Positions 9,968 through 23,469 of a stretch of DNA of 64,000 nt are shown here, piece by piece. The translations under genes were made by a program, and so were the position numbers. Source of the stretch: Anthoceros angustus (taxonomy: Eukaryota; Streptophyta; Anthocerotopsida; Anthocerotales; Anthocerotaceae). The stretch covers positions 18,528-82,527 of the forward strand of contig MU008234.1 in assembly GCA_010909165.1 (NCBI GenBank), in the 5' to 3' direction. How positions within the stretch are numbered: the stretch's first letter is position 1; each line of letters begins with the position of its first letter. The notes beneath the pieces were generated by a model, which saw nothing but the letters and a program-made list of their open reading frames with translations, searched no databases and was not told the origin of the DNA.

Positions 9968-12356
9968 CGGGTCGATGTGCCTCAGTTCTCCACGTTCCTT
10001 CCTACTTGTCTTCCGCTTGCCATCCTCAAGAGATTAGATACAATCCATAGGAAGCACAATTCAAAGAAGGAATCGGTCGCACAAAAGAGGAAATTTGCGA
10101 GGAAGGGAGGGGCCATCATGAGACTATGGTGTGCGAAGAGGAAATGGCGGAGGATCGCGGTAGCGTGGAGAAGTCGCGTCTTTGGGAGGCAGTGCCAAAG
10201 TCCTTCTGCTTGAGGAGCTTACGGCGCCGCCGTTCTGGCTGGAAGAACTCTCTCTCGGGTTACTCTCCACTTGACGAAAGTATGGCCCGTTCGGTCATAC
10301 ACAGTCATGTCTTGGCAACCTAACCATAAATGTCAATTAAGGTAATGATTACATGGAAAACCATTTATAGGACCCTAAGTCAAAAGCCGTACATGAACCC
10401 CAATGCCAGAAAACAATGAAGAGGCGGTGTGCCTCAGCCAAGATCTACCGGTGAAGATCTTTCGGTTTATTTGCTCATAATGGCATTTCCACCTTACCTT
10501 GGTGCCTACTATGTCATACCACGCTGTGAAGAGAGGACCATATTTCGAGAGGTTAGAGGTGCGGAGTCCTCGCGGCGACAATGTTGCGCGCCACACACAC
10601 ATCGATGTCGAAGAGGTCGAGTTTTTCCACAAAGTTCATTCCTACGTTTGTATGCGATCAAGGAACATGTACTTGAGAACAAGTGTTGGGTTTGCATCGA
10701 TCTCCGTCTCATCCATGTAATGACGACATTGATGTTGTCGCGGAGGAGCAGTGTGAGGAAGAGGGGTCTTTGATTTCGGATGGTAGGTGACTCTCTTGTG
10801 AGCCGGATGGTCAGTTGAAGGGGCCCCAGCGGCCTTCCGATCATGAGCAGCGAGTCCGAACTCAGGTTAGTTTGCCTTCAACAAGAAAGCGACTTGTTGC
10901 GGTCAATTGTGGCGAATAGTCCCACGGCGTCCGATTCCATCTCACCGCATGCACAGTGGTATTGCGGTAATGCTCGTCGCCATAGCGTCCTCTCCGGCAT
11001 TCGCGTGGGGTGCCCATGACCCCGAACTTGAACTTATATCGCCATTGATGGGAATCACGCATCAGCGAAGACACGGGAAGGAAGGGGATGGGGTGCGAAT
11101 CCGTCGTGGTTTGTTCCGCCAAGGAGCGATGTGATGACCGCAGGGGGTCTTCCACAAGCAAATGATCCGTGGGTGAGGATGGGGATGATGACTTTGTTCA
11201 CCCTCCTCCTGGTGCATCTGGAACATTCCATCCCAAGCCTTTAAGTGAGACATTGATGACAACAAAGCTTTCGGCGGACAAGCGCTGAGCGAGGCAGGTG
11301 TCTTTGCAAAAATGTGGAGAAGGTGACGGCGGACTTTCTTAAACCGTGTTGCAACCAAATGTGCATGCGAGGTTGACCAAGCAAGGCCTTGAGAACGATA
11401 TAGGTTCCTCACAATGTGCGAGGCAAGAGCGAGACATTTCTTCAAAGCCTCGTACATCGGGACCGGAGTCAAACTAACAAAGAAAGAGTTTTTACGCATG
11501 TTATGGGATCGGTTCCTCTGCTGTTTGTTGCGTGAAGGCCTTGAGAAGAGTATATTGTATGGGGCTGATACGAGGCGAAAGGGAGGGTCATGAGGAATGC
11601 CCGTGGGATAGTGTTCGAACCAACCCAATTCATAAGTCCGTCATGCACTTGGTGCTCTAAGCGTGGATGGATAATGCTTTTGTTCATGGTGAAAGACTTC
11701 GTGCGTGGTGTATAACTTTGCACGACACCTATACAAAGTTGGAGATATGGTCATTGTACAAGCGGTGTCAAAGCTCTAGTGCGGTTTGTGACGTCTGGTT
11801 TTGAAGTTATGGAAATCTAACTTGTAGTGAAGATTCCCAAATCCAACGGGTTCTCGACACACTCAATATGTCTTGAGGTTAAAGACCACCATTGAATACA
11901 ACTCAGAAGGTTGATCAAGGTAGATATCTACCACTAGTACAACCATGTGAGGTGGGAGGAGTTTTGAGTTCATCCCATAGTTCGCGAATGAGCGGTGGTA
12001 TGTGTAGATGGTTTGCAAACTTTGTGTCGGTCAGGGTGGGCCGGCCCAGCGCCCACCTCAGATGTTGATGGTTTTTGAGTTGCGAACCATGATTGAAACT
12101 TGCATGTCACTGTTCATGGATGGCCCCTGGGTTGTAGGTTGGTTGGGGCGAGTTTGTAGGTTCCCCGGGCCCCGCACCCGAACCCATCACCTTCAAACTG
12201 CTCATAATACATGACCTAGAAGCTGAGGTTTTGTATATTTTGGATTATGGAAGATGGTAAAGGTTTGTGTGAAGAGGTGCTAGTCCACGGCATCAGTTTG
12301 TTGTATGCGGTGGTTTTCATGGATTCTGTCTTCGCTTGTGGTATGGCAGAAGCGTG
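9968..12356. other. Non-coding or unresolved part of T, left of the CACTA insertion
   Basis: No convincing coding block on either strand. It sits between the presumed start of gene b (reading left) and gene a (reading right), so it may hold a bidirectional promoter and the missing 5' exons of gene a. Frames are short and unlike known families. The first recognisable gene a exon after the CACTA begins next to a plausible acceptor (ACAG at about 28,084-28,087), so the CACTA probably landed in an intron. Confidence 0.35.
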
Positions 12357-12384
12357 CCCTACTAGAAAAGGCAGCCTATGTTAC
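12357..12384 (+). repeat. CACTA left terminal inverted repeat
   Basis: Twenty-eight bases beginning CCCTACTAGAAAAGG, with GTG (12,354-12,356) just outside. They match the reverse complements of 26,878-26,905 and 27,983-28,010. The first base is C-C rather than the canonical C-A of CACTA. Confidence 0.9.
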
Positions 12385-14394
12385 ACTTTATGTTAAGATT
12401 TGGACCCCCGGATGTAACACTTATGTTGCAATTTTGGGGTCATGTAACACTTTTTGGGCCGCTTGTTACACTTTGGCTTGGAAACCAAACCGGAGTGTTT
12501 GTTGCAACCATGTTGCAAGTGTTGCAATTTTGTTGAGATGAAGTGAGAGGCGCTTTTGTCCTCTCTCAAGATTGCAACAGTTGCAACATATAAAGTGTTA
12601 CAAGAAAAGTCTTGTAACACTTTTGGAGGCTCCGAACCTCCTCCCCATCTACCTTCCTCCTTTACTACATTTACCATATAGAATACTTGGTTTCCTTATT
12701 ACCTCGTATGAATACATATAAATAAATACATGTATGCATACCCTCATAGAATCGGTATTGGTAATATGCCATATCGATAATTTCGTGACATACGGTTATA
12801 TTTCATTTTGTATAAAACACGCTTATACGACAATCGCTGCATAAATTGTACACGTCCGAGGATACTATACTTTGTATTCATCATTCACGAAAACTGCGGA
12901 TACATACATCCCACATTTCACCCCGCCTATTTTTGTGTATCCGTCGCGCAACCTACCTTCTAGCGGGCGTTACGTGCGGCTTGTCCCCATGCCCATCGGC
13001 TTCTTGCCATGGCTCGCCCACCCTTCTTATCGCATTTACTACTTTGTCCTTCCGCCTAGGAGTTTGCTTTACCGTGGGTTCTTTCGCTCCATACATGCCT
13101 TCATTTCTAATTTCCTACTCCTCATCGTATGCATGAGAAGGAAACCTCCTACAACCCCTGCTTTTGCGATTTTCTTCCTCCCTTCCTCTTGCGTCGTCTC
13201 ATGACCAGCTTTCCCTTTCCATCGCATCCACCTCCCTTCCACTCCTGACGCACCACGGTACAAACATCGCAGCATGCCCTTCAAGACATGTGCAGATATA
13301 GTGGTGTGCACAACGACCTTCAATTGCTTACCTTCCCGACCCCATCTTTTCTTATGTACCTCTTGCCCACAATCCGCTCCTTCCATCCTCGCTGTGGCGC
13401 CCGTGCCTGTCACACGGCCCCGCCGATGCCTCCAGCACCTCCCCGCTTTCCTCTTTCGGCCTCCACCTTTTGTCATGTGGCGTAGCCTCCAATGGGGCCC
13501 AGTGGAGGTCCATGCGATCGGAGTGCGCTGTATGTGTCTGCACGGTTAGGCACGCCCTCAATGTCGCCCCTTCCTCATACTCGCGCCATCTGTTGTTCGC
13601 CATCAATGTACCCCTTTGCTGCCCCGCCTTTCTCCCTCCCCTCGAAAATTCCCTCATGGCTGCCACTCGCCTTTTGGCCCCACCACGACCATGGCTTGCC
13701 ATGGACCCGCCTCCATTCGCCACCGCCTCCCTCTCCCACCCCATTTGTTCAGCACGCTGACCATGCCTGCCCTTCCGGACGACAATTGCCTCCCCGCAGC
13801 GAATTCTCATCCGCCCGATTCCATCCCTCATGTCTTTCACGGCCCCTCGTCACTCCTCGACCCCATCTCCGTCCACAATGTGCACATTACTGGCGGACGG
13901 CACCTCCCAACACACGCCCTTTACCGGCTGCCCTCTTGACACACCCTCCTTCCGTGAACCGGCATGGCCTCTGGTGATTCCAAGTCCCTCCCCTCCTCTC
14001 CCACGCCATGGCAGAACTTGACGGTGACGGGCACACCTTCGGTCCGCCATGGCCGCCGCCTCTCCTACACATCTTCTCACACTCGGCATTCACACTATCA
14101 CCGGCATGGCGTTCCATCACCTGGGTGATCGTGGCGTTCGCCACGATCACATTGCCATAGCCTCATCCGCACCTTCATGTTTTGTCTCCCTCCTCTCTCC
14201 CAATGCATTCTACTCCCACCGTCCTCCTACTTATCCCCCCACATCCACACCACCACCTCCTGCGGTGCCCTCTTCCATCCTTCGTCTCGGAAATGCCACG
14301 ATCTGGATCCATCTCCAATTCCATGTCGTTCAACAAAATTGTCATCTCCCTTGTCCTCCTGGCCAACCTCCGGGTGGTTCGGTTATTCCATGTC

Positions 14395-15000
14395 TTACCT
14401 GTATGAACTGGGAGACCGCATCGCAACCGCCCAGAGGTTGCATGGAGATCGTCCTCGCCTCCCAAATTCAGCCTCCTCTTGATTTGGGTACCTACCATGC
14501 TTCTTCTCAAACCGAAGCACCCATCCAAGACGCCTCCCTTGCCCCAAGGGTTTGGCCCCAGCTTTTGCCTCTCTTGCTGCAAGTTCATACTTGATGGCTC
14601 GAACTTCCTGCTTCAGCTCCATCCGAGCCTGTGCAAGGGCATCTTCCACTCCTCCTCGTCCACCATGCTCGGCTTACCCGCTCCTCCCCTCCTCTCCCCT
14701 CTCCCCTCTCCTCTAATGCCGCGCCTTTGCGGCCTCCACATCGAGAATTGCGTGCGAGTCATCGAGAAGTGTCGGCTTATCTTGGACTTCACCACCGGTC
14801 GGGAAGGCTTGACACCGATTTCACTAACCGTCCCTTCTCCCCTAACGCCGCGCGCCATCTTGCCATGTTCCCAGTTCATTCACAACCTTTGTCCTCACGG
14901 CCAACAGCCGTGCCTTTTCGCTCGAACAACATCGGATTCCCTTCCCTTCCTGTCCTTTGCTTTTGCATTGCCTCCTTCACCATTTCACGCCATTCCTTTT
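14395..15000 (-). pseudogene. Possible second CACTA protein (Ptta/En/Spm transposase-24-like)
   Basis: Minus-strand blocks downstream of TNP2: KEWREMVKEAMQKQRTGREG (about 14,985) then NPMLFERKGTAVGRE, followed at 14,649-14,395 by a coiled-coil stretch (MEDALAQARMELKQEVRAIK). Layout (a Lys/Asn-rich block, a G-T-x-S-like block, a C-terminal coiled coil) resembles the second ORF of plant CACTA elements, which helps bind terminal repeats. Several stops intervene at about 14,700-14,870. Position after TNP2 fits, but family assignment is tentative. Confidence 0.35.
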
Positions 15001-16074
15001 ATCAAGGTCACCGTGCATCGTTGTCCACCTCACACCACTCCATCGCATCCGGTGCACACCCTCCTCTTGTCATCACACCTCCCCTTGGCCGCCCGCCATT
15101 CCTCATCCGCTTCAGGCGCGGTCGGCGCCACGGGACCCGCCCCCACGGGTTGCCCCGCCTGCCTGCTTTTGCCTTCTCTCCCCAACCACCTCCCGTGTTG
15201 CCATGGGCTGCCTCCACATGTCTGCCGCATGAACACCGCCAAGATGCACAAGCTCGCGAACCGCATCAACGTGTGTACAAATTGAACAAGACGTTCTTGT
15301 CAATCCGTCTCGAAACACCCACCTCATCGATAGCAAAGCATCGTCACCATCGCTGCGAACGCAATGCTCCAAGTCCGCGTCGGGGCTGGGATATTCCACG
15401 TCTCCATGTCCTCAACCGCCATTGGTTGGCTGCCATGTTCCCTTGTCCTCACAACTCTCCGTGTGTCTATGTAGGCGGTGGCACGGTGGTAGCGCTGGAT
15501 CGGAGAGGTGTTAGGTGGCTGGGGTGGATGGCGGTAGCTCGAGACGAGCTTGCCCTCTCATCCTCCCCACCCACCTACGGATAGGCGTCGGCGGGCGACG
15601 CCGATGTGCTTCTAGCGGGGTATCGATGTCTGCAAACTCGCCCACGCCTTCCTTCCGTCCATTGCCCGGACGCCACCGCGCCATCTTGAAGGCATTGGCT
15701 TGCCCTTCCGATAGTTGCCAAGCCAAGGGTCGCCACGCCAAAATTCAAAGCTCTTCATATGGAAAGCCTTTGTTTGCAAACTCGTCGGCGGTCATTAAGC
15801 TTCGGAACCGTCCTCACTGCCCTTTCTCCTTCGCCATAATGACTAGTGTTTTATATTACGACAACTTGTAGTCCCTTGCCCACAATTGAGTGATCTAGAA
15901 GAGGTCATCATTGCATATTGCCGATAATCGGTCCATGTGAACACCGCCATCAAGACCACGGTATTTAGTAGTGTCACGTTGGTTCTGTCTTCCATTGGAG
16001 CCACATTACGTCAAGAGTCGGGAGGTTCGCCCCATCGTAGTGTCACGTTGGTTCTGTCTTCCAATGGAGCCACA

Positions 16075-18860
16075 TTACTCCGTCCGGAGGTTCGCCCCAT
16101 CCTCGACGTCCATAGGCCACATGCCATGCGCTATATGGCTCCGTCCACTCGCTCCGCGTCCCTCCATCCCTCGCCGGGTGGGTACGCGGGCCCAGCCTAT
16201 GTCATCCGCCTCCGGATGCAGATGCATCACTGCGATGGCCACACAAACGGACCATCTATTGAGCGCACCCTGTAGACGCAAACTTTCTCCGTATTTACAA
16301 TGTCAAATCCGGTGTACGACTTTCGCAGCGATGGCCTTGTCCCTCCTGGCTGACACTCGTACCATCTAACCTTCAACAGAATTGGCTTAAACTCCTGCGA
16401 GAACTGCAAGCGGAGTATTTGCTCTATGTGCCCGTAGAACGGGCGCTCCTCTTCAATGTCGCCGCCACCGCCTGTCCATCATGATAAACTTTGCGCTCAC
16501 CGCACTATCCTTTGTACTCCGGCGACGCTTTGTCCGCCTCGCTCGAGGTGGCGCCTTTGTTCCACATGTGGCTATATGCCACCGCTGCAACGCAGCCCAT
16601 CCATGATTGCGGTCACTTCGTGGGTCATGCAAGGATGCCCATCCCATGCGTTCGAGCCCTTCTTCCATATATCATCTCGAAAGTCCGACCATCCTGCACC
16701 GTTTGTCCTAACTTCTTCCTCGTACATGTCCAAGAACCGCAGCACCTCCGTGATACAGCACATATGTGTGCGCCTGTCGTGCCTCCACGGCATCCATTAT
16801 GTACGCACGGCCGACACCCAGCACCTTCTCCCCCATACGTTCATCTGCAGTCCATGCTTCTCCCACGTGAGCGTAATAACGGCGGAGAAATGTCATGCCG
16901 AAATGCAAACTCTCCTCACGCATGTACCCCACCGCTATACTGGACTCGGGTCTCGCGCGCTGTCGCACTGTCCGCTTCCTGGATCCTAAATATCTCTCCA
17001 CCGGGTACATCCACCTAGTGTGAACTGGGCCCAAAGCGGCCACCTCGTCCACTAAGTGTAGTATGAGGTGGGTTGATATATCAAACATCTTAGGGGGAAA
17101 TTGCTTTTCCAGAGAGCACATTACCCTCACTGCCTCTTCGCGCTGTGCTTGGATGTCCCGACTCGGTATCGTCACCGGCAAATCCATAAGGCGTCCTAGC
17201 TTTACAACCGCCTTGTACACCTCGGCTCTATGCACCCCGGAGGACGATGGGGAATATGATTTCCAACATAATGTGCCGATCATGGCATTTGTTCGCTTTC
17301 CGCTTTCCACCTTAGGCTATGTTGGACCCATAGCTGTGCTTGATGCGTTTAATGCCCTCAATCACGGTCTTCAAGTCGATTTGGACAAACGACGGCGCTG
17401 CGGTATTGGCCATCGTCACTGTGCCACAACCATCTTTTCCTCCGCTTGCTTCCATGTCCATGCGAAGCAATGTCATCTCGCTCTCCGTGCCATATGGCCT
17501 CTGCATTGTTTTTCCACGTGCATCACATCCTTTGGCGCCCACACAAGCATGTGACGCCAATATGGCGGTGACTACGAACAAGGGCGACATTCTCCACGGT
17601 TCCAAAGTTGCCCGACGGACGTCTGCAGTGTCGCTTTCTCTGCGTGCCATATCCGTCACAATATCATCGAGCGTTGGCGGCTTTGGTTTGGTCGGAGGTC
17701 CGCGATCCATCAAACCAATCGCATCCTCCCACCGCCCATCACATTAGCCGGTAGCCACCGCGATCCGACATAAACGGGCTTTTCAAATCTGGAATAGCGA
17801 GAATCAAGGTCCACAAGAATCGACACACGCCGCTTCCTCTCACTTGCAATCCGGTGAGGGTACCCAACCCGGGTAATCGGCAATGATGCGAATCACGCGT
17901 AACTTGAAATGCCTCTTAGGATGGTTTCGGCATTGAGAAATCTTCCATGTCCACCCCTCCATAACTCTTGAGTTCATCTACCGGTGCCATGTACACATCG
18001 AAATTTTAACCATCCCGGCCCGGCACAATCGGAGGCATGATGACATGCGCGTCCTTTGTCTGGCCCAAGGTGGCATGTTGTGCACAAATACCAAAACCGC
18101 CATATGGACGTGTTTGAGTACCAAACGGGTTGAACCGTCTGGATAATGCTAACCTCAAGTTCCTCGGCTCATCGCCGAAACCATCAATCGCATCTAGTGC
18201 TCTCCATGCCGGGTATCCGCCATCATGGACATGTCCCCATTCTCGCTTTGCCTCCCGACATACCAAGTCATCAATGCTTATTTCCGCCATTGAAACATGC
18301 GTTTGATCGCGGTTTCAAGGAAAATGCCGGAGGACCTTCCGAGGACTCCCCGGCTCATCAAACCCATCCCCGAACGGCACACACTTTGGGCAATGGTTGC
18401 CCCCGACAATGTAACGCATTTTTCTCACAAGCATGGATTTTCTCATATCGGGGCCAAATAGGTGATGACTTGGCCTCGTACATGTCCTTGTAACTCGTCG
18501 AATCGGCAAAAATCCACACTTAAGATCTTTAAGAGGGTCTGCGACGCCATGATGTCAAACATGGTTTGCCAAGACAACAACAGCGCGCTTAGCCGCTTTC
18601 GCCACTGCTCACTTGGTATAAAGGCGTCTGCCAGCGCGGCGCGTGCTGCGGCGCGGTTCCCTCCGTGCCAAGTGCATGATCGTTGCTTCGCAAGTCGTCC
18701 ACAGTGCATATGAGGTACATCTTCACATCCGTTCCTCGTCCATGCTCTCATCGGAGCCGCCACTTTGGTCGCCCCCATTGCCTTGTCTCGCATTTCATAC
18801 TCCTCGAGCCCTCGATCCGTCTGCGGTGGAGGCGCCTTCAAGGCCTCCGCCACCGCTGTC
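16075..18860 (-). pseudogene. TNP2-type CACTA transposase
   Basis: Reading 18,860 to 16,075 on the minus strand: a Transposase_21-like core with GDEPRNLRLALSRRFNPFG (about 18,150), a middle region (17,713-17,312, broken by stops), then a DUF4218-like block with LEKQFPPKMFDISTHLILHL and RWMYPVERYLG (about 17,100-17,000), RARPESSIAVGYMREESL, and at 16,409-16,227 a DUF4216-like block with PILLKVRWYECQPGG and DGPFVWPSQ. These are the domains, in the usual order, of the protein that cuts CACTA elements at their ends. Frameshifts at about 18,000, 17,310 and 16,700 make it a pseudogene. The N-terminus probably extends beyond 18,860. Confidence 0.85.
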
Positions 18861-19299
18861 CAAACTTGGCTCCACTGCGGATAAACCTCGAATGCAAATT
18901 AGAGAGCAATGGTGCAGGTGCACGCAACAGCTTACCGCCGCCCGGAGCCCGTACCGCAAACAAGCAGCCTTGAGATGTGTGCTGGAATCCGCCCACAGGA
19001 GGTCGCCACACACTGACGGCATGGACAAAACATGTAAACCTCATTTGCAAATCGGGGCATCTTGCTCGTGGTCCCGACCCGTCGACAAAGAATCGCGCAC
19101 GCAAGACAGCAACCTATGAATGCCGCAGACTCGCCGTAATTCATGTCCAATTCACAACGACCCATCACGCCCGCTGTAGGTGCGGGCATCACGCCGCAGC
19201 GACGCCACCTCAAATCGAGAACCGGTCCTTCAACATTAGAGCACCTCGGACGATGAGTCGTCGATGGCACGAGAGAAGGGGTACTTGTGGATTCACGCC

Positions 19300-22000
19300 A
19301 TGTTCATCCCGGTGAGAGCGACCGGATGGGATGAATCATTGCATTGGCGGGATGTCCGGGCACGAATAAACACTCCCGACATTGAGCGCACGCCGATAGG
19401 TGGTGAGGCGGCTATTGAAAGGGAGGAGATGAGCAACGCTAGCGGTGGGCAGAACGGACATCGTACATGATCGTGAGTCATTGCACTTGCAAACATGTGT
19501 TCGGCTACCAGATGCCCCACCTCCTTCACAATTTTACATTCAAACCCGACGGAAGCGGTTGCATTGAAAGGAAGCGGAAGATGCTCGACGAGGCGCCCAT
19601 CCTTGCGTAGCCACCTCCTTGATTTGCACTTCGTCCATAGCGAGGATAGTGTTGAGCTCATGCTCTCAAAGTCTCTATACAACTCCCATGTTGCGTGCGC
19701 CATTGCGGTGAAGGCGGTGCACCCGGGGCCGCGTGTTCCATGCTCTTCCGCCGCCCCCAAGTCCATTCTTGAGGTGTGTAGCTTCACCATAGTGGCGGCT
19801 CATGTGAAGCCCCACGCAGCTTTGTTCTATCCGAAACAATCGACTCAAGTTCGCAGAAATCCTCCGGATCGTGGCCTGCAAAAGTGTAGCTCGATGCGAC
19901 TTGCCTCTTCCTCCCATTGGGAAATTGCTGCGGTTCGGCGGCCGGGCGGACGGCCCCGCCGTCCCAAAGCTGGAATCCTCCCCGCCTTCCTCTCAGACGA
20001 ATGGTCGGTGAAGGCGGGGAGTGTTGTGTGCCTTCCCTTCCTCTCAACCTCCCTTTCGCCTTCAACTTTCGAGGCTTGCGAAAGTCCCCGCTGCTTCCAC
20101 CTCGATCCATCACGGTTTGGAGGAGACATAGTTTGTACCGCAGCCACTATCCGGAGGAGGGCAACGCCGCGATGGCAAAGGATCCCAAAGTTTGTGAATC
20201 CATATGGCATCCATCACACTGCACGATTGACACGCCCAAACATAAGTGGCGTGGGTGGCGGTGACATGTCATGTCGCTCCACGGTATGGATGGGCACCAA
20301 CCCCTATCCATCCATTCCGAAGTGGACATGACAGTCATCGACTTTTATTGCGGTGTTGATGAGTAGTACACGTGGTACAAATGGAGGAATCACATTTCCC
20401 ACCGCCTTTAAGAATGGTGAAAGTATACCCGAATGTGAGGTATAACTGGCCCCGAACACGACGCCATGCCCAAGAGACGGCAAAAGCCGTGGCCGACGCT
20501 GCCGCCGTCCTTCGTGGCTGGGAGAGAGCAACCTCCGTCCATCGCCGATGGCCATCGCCGTGAATGTGGAACCCCTCTTCCTCGATGGCCATCGTCCGCG
20601 CAGGACGACAATATCCACACAATCACCGCAATGTTGCAAGCAACATCAAGGTGAGGAAATGAACGCTTTGCACATATAAAGAGAAATCCAAACATCCACG
20701 AGGTTGAAAGAAATGATCGCCCACAGTCACGGCTTGTGAAACGAGGTGTGACAATCGCGATTTGTGCCGACACCTTCCATGCCACATGAGGTTGGATACC
20801 ATCGCCACCGTGACCATTGAGACTTCCACATTGCCACCCCAATGGCGGATTCCCAGTTGCATGCACACGAAGACACGCCCCACTAAGATGGGCGAGCTCA
20901 ACGCCTCCAGTGCGCTTGGGGTCCTTGATGGCCATCGAGGGGCGGTGCACCGGAGATGGAGAGAACAACAAACCAATGGTGGTTCTCCCACCACCGAGGG
21001 GCGCCCAACGTGAAGTTGGTTTCCTACACATGCCCATGGCAATTGCAGACGGATGAAGAGAGGAGGAGAGGGCAAGGGTTGGGAGTGTGCAACCTCCTCG
21101 ACTATTCCACAAGGCGACCGCATCGCTTGGAGGAGCAACAGATCGCCACAACCATGAAGCGGAGGCCTGGCAAGGTCATTTAAACCGTGCATGCGATGAG
21201 GGCCGGTCAACCACTTGCGTCATGGCGAATGGAGGAACGGGTAGGAATCTTTCATGTCGACTGCCTAAAGGAAAACGCAGCATGGCGGGCTTTCCGGCTA
21301 TCGATTTCCATGAATGACCACTATTGCAAGTTGCAATGAGGATGGCGGTGTGCGGGCATAGAGTGGCGGATTCCAATGCCGCGTTTCTCCGATAAAAAAG
21401 GCCACAAACGTCCGTTCCCGACGTGAGGGTTGTGCCATTGCGCCACAATTTCAGCCATGTGTCATCCACCGCCATGTCTCCTAGTTGATGGTCAGCGCCC
21501 GCTCCGAGACATTATGCCGAGCTGCCACGCAGTTGATGGCGCGGGATCTTATTTGCATATCTACTAGGTTCGCATCTCTCTTAGGCTGGTCAAAGAGGAG
21601 CAGATCGAAGTGCCATGCCCGTGTGCGAAATGATGATCACGGTCTTCCTTACATCACGGGACATGGCCGCCAAATGCTACCGTCACCATCACTTATTGGC
21701 AATGGCGCACGGTGACATTAGCGGTATCTTCACTTTGATGAAGGCAACCAAGTCAAGTGGGTTTCAAGTAGGATACATCATAGGGTTCGACCTACCACTT
21801 GTCCTTTTGTCATGGCATATTGTATGCGGGCCATGTACTTGCAAGGATCATAATAGATAATGGGCGATGTTTATTGCCATTGTGGTTATAATGTCCGCCC
21901 GCAAAGGGAAGGGAAAACGAATGTAGGTGGCTGGATGATCTCCGCCCCACTCTTCCCTCCTCCACCACCACAAGGTTACGACGGGAGTGAAATAACTACT
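19300..22000. other. CACTA internal sequence, unassigned
   Basis: Between the TNP2 remnant and the tandem repeats I find no supported gene. Long open frames on both strands (for example minus 21,151-20,408) have Ser/His/Arg-rich composition unlike real proteins and no known motif. The N-terminal transposase-associated domain of TNP2 may lie at 19.3-19.8 kb on the minus strand, but I could not confirm it. Confidence 0.3.
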
Positions 22001-22035
22001 TGGACCATGGTCATTTTGCATTGAACAATGGTCCT

Positions 22036-22610
22036 TGGTAGTATTCGTGAACAATGCATTAACCATCCTTGGACCATGGTCATTCGATTGCATTGAACAA
22101 TGGTCGATGATATTCATGACCACATATGCATTAACCATGGACCATGGTCATTCGATTGCATTGAACAATGGTCCTTGGATCTCGAAAAGTATTCAACATG
22201 TCGACACATATGCATTAACCATCCTTGGACCATGGTCATTGATTGCATAACAATGGTCCTTGGATCTCGAAAAGTATTCAACATGCTCAACACATATGCA
22301 TTAACCATCCTTGGACCATGGTCATTCCGATTGCATTGCGAACAATGGTCCTTGGATCTCGAAAAAGTATTCAACACTGTTCGGACACATATGCATTAAC
22401 CATCCTTGGACCATGGTCATTCCGATTGCATTGCAAACAATGGTCCTTGGATCTCGAAAAAGTATTCAACGCTGTTCCACCACATATGCAGTAACCATCC
22501 TTGGACCATGGTCATTCCGATTGCATTGCGAACAATGGTCCTTGGATCTCGAAAAAGTAGTCAACGTTGTTCCACCACATATGCAGTAACCATCCTTGGA
22601 CCATGGTCTT
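22036..22610 (+). repeat. About 95-bp tandem repeat with CCATGG palindromes
   Basis: CACATATGCA recurs at 22,131, 22,205, 22,291, 22,386, 22,481 and 22,576; the last three intervals are exactly 95 bp and the first two are 74 and 86 bp. Each unit holds TTGGACCATGGTC, a second GAACAATGGTCCTTGG half and CTCGAAAAGTATTCAAC. Units contain ACCATGGT palindromes. The array lies in the 5' non-coding part of the CACTA element. Spurious open frames cross it because 95-bp units cycle through all frames. Confidence 0.9.
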
Positions 22611-22629
22611 TTCAACTCACAAACCAACA

Positions 22630-23110
22630 ACATCCATGGCCCATGGGCATCCGAGCATTGTTACCAATTTCGTCCTTGGGTCACGATTATCGCATAACCG
22701 CCTTACTATGGGGACATGCCAACGAACAAAAGACGAGGTGTGTGCGCCAAAAGAGCATGGCTAGGTGCGAGCCATGAGGCCGACACACCGACAACACCAT
22801 TCACCCATGGGCATCCAAGCATGCGCCAAATTCCTTGGGTCACGAAGGCGTTCAAATCTGCCGGCTATATATGTGAAGCACGGGACATGGCGCTTGGAAC
22901 AGGTGACGGGTGTGCGACGCAAGGACGCTGCATCGAGGCCGGAGGTGTTATGGCTCGCACGAGAAGGTAAAACCACCGATTCGGACGTGTTGTTGTCCGG
23001 TGGCATGCATGTTGAACGCGGGCCATGGGCGAATGACCATACAACATCCTTGGCACATGGGCATCCGAGCATTGTTACCAATTTCGTCCTTGGGTCACGA
23101 AATATTGTAC
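22630..23110 (+). repeat. Degenerate repeats next to the 95-bp array
   Basis: The phrase CATGGGCATCCGAGCATTGT plus CCAATTTCGTCCTTGGGTCACGA occurs at about 22,645-22,686 and again at about 23,058-23,100, with a diverged copy at about 22,805-22,845. They look like a second, more decayed repeat family in the CACTA 5' region. Confidence 0.75.
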
Positions 23111-23469
23111 AAAATTGCCGGGCTATATATGTGAAGCATGGGGACATGGAGCTTCGACAAATAGGTGACGGTGTCCGAAAAAGACGGCATGGGGCATGCC
23201 ATAAGCGGACACATGGGTATTCGGAGAACGATGGAGGTGCGTGCGGAAACATGGCATCTTGTGGCAAGGAGCCGTGGCATGTCCTTTCGCCACGCCTCCC
23301 TCCCTCCGTCACCACAAGGTTACCACCTTCGGAAAACCCATATCGTCCGCACTCCGGCTTGTCGCGCGTTGGTTAGGCGCCGCAGCTTGGCGTGGTTCGC
23401 TATGGTTTGGGACGTGGACTTCAAGATTTGAGGCGGCTTAAGCCTACAACCCGCTACCATAACCCGTGA

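Noticed and set aside
13000-15600. Several Pro/Ser-rich + strand open frames
   Set aside because: They are antisense to the probable second CACTA protein and have composition typical of reverse-complement shadows.
20408-21151. 247-codon minus-strand open frame in the CACTA interior
   Set aside because: Ser/His/Gly-rich composition, no recognisable domain, and overlapping long frames on the other strand suggest chance openness.
22036-22610. CRISPR-like array
   Set aside because: The repeated unit is the whole 95 bp without unique spacers, in a plant transposon; it is a tandem repeat.
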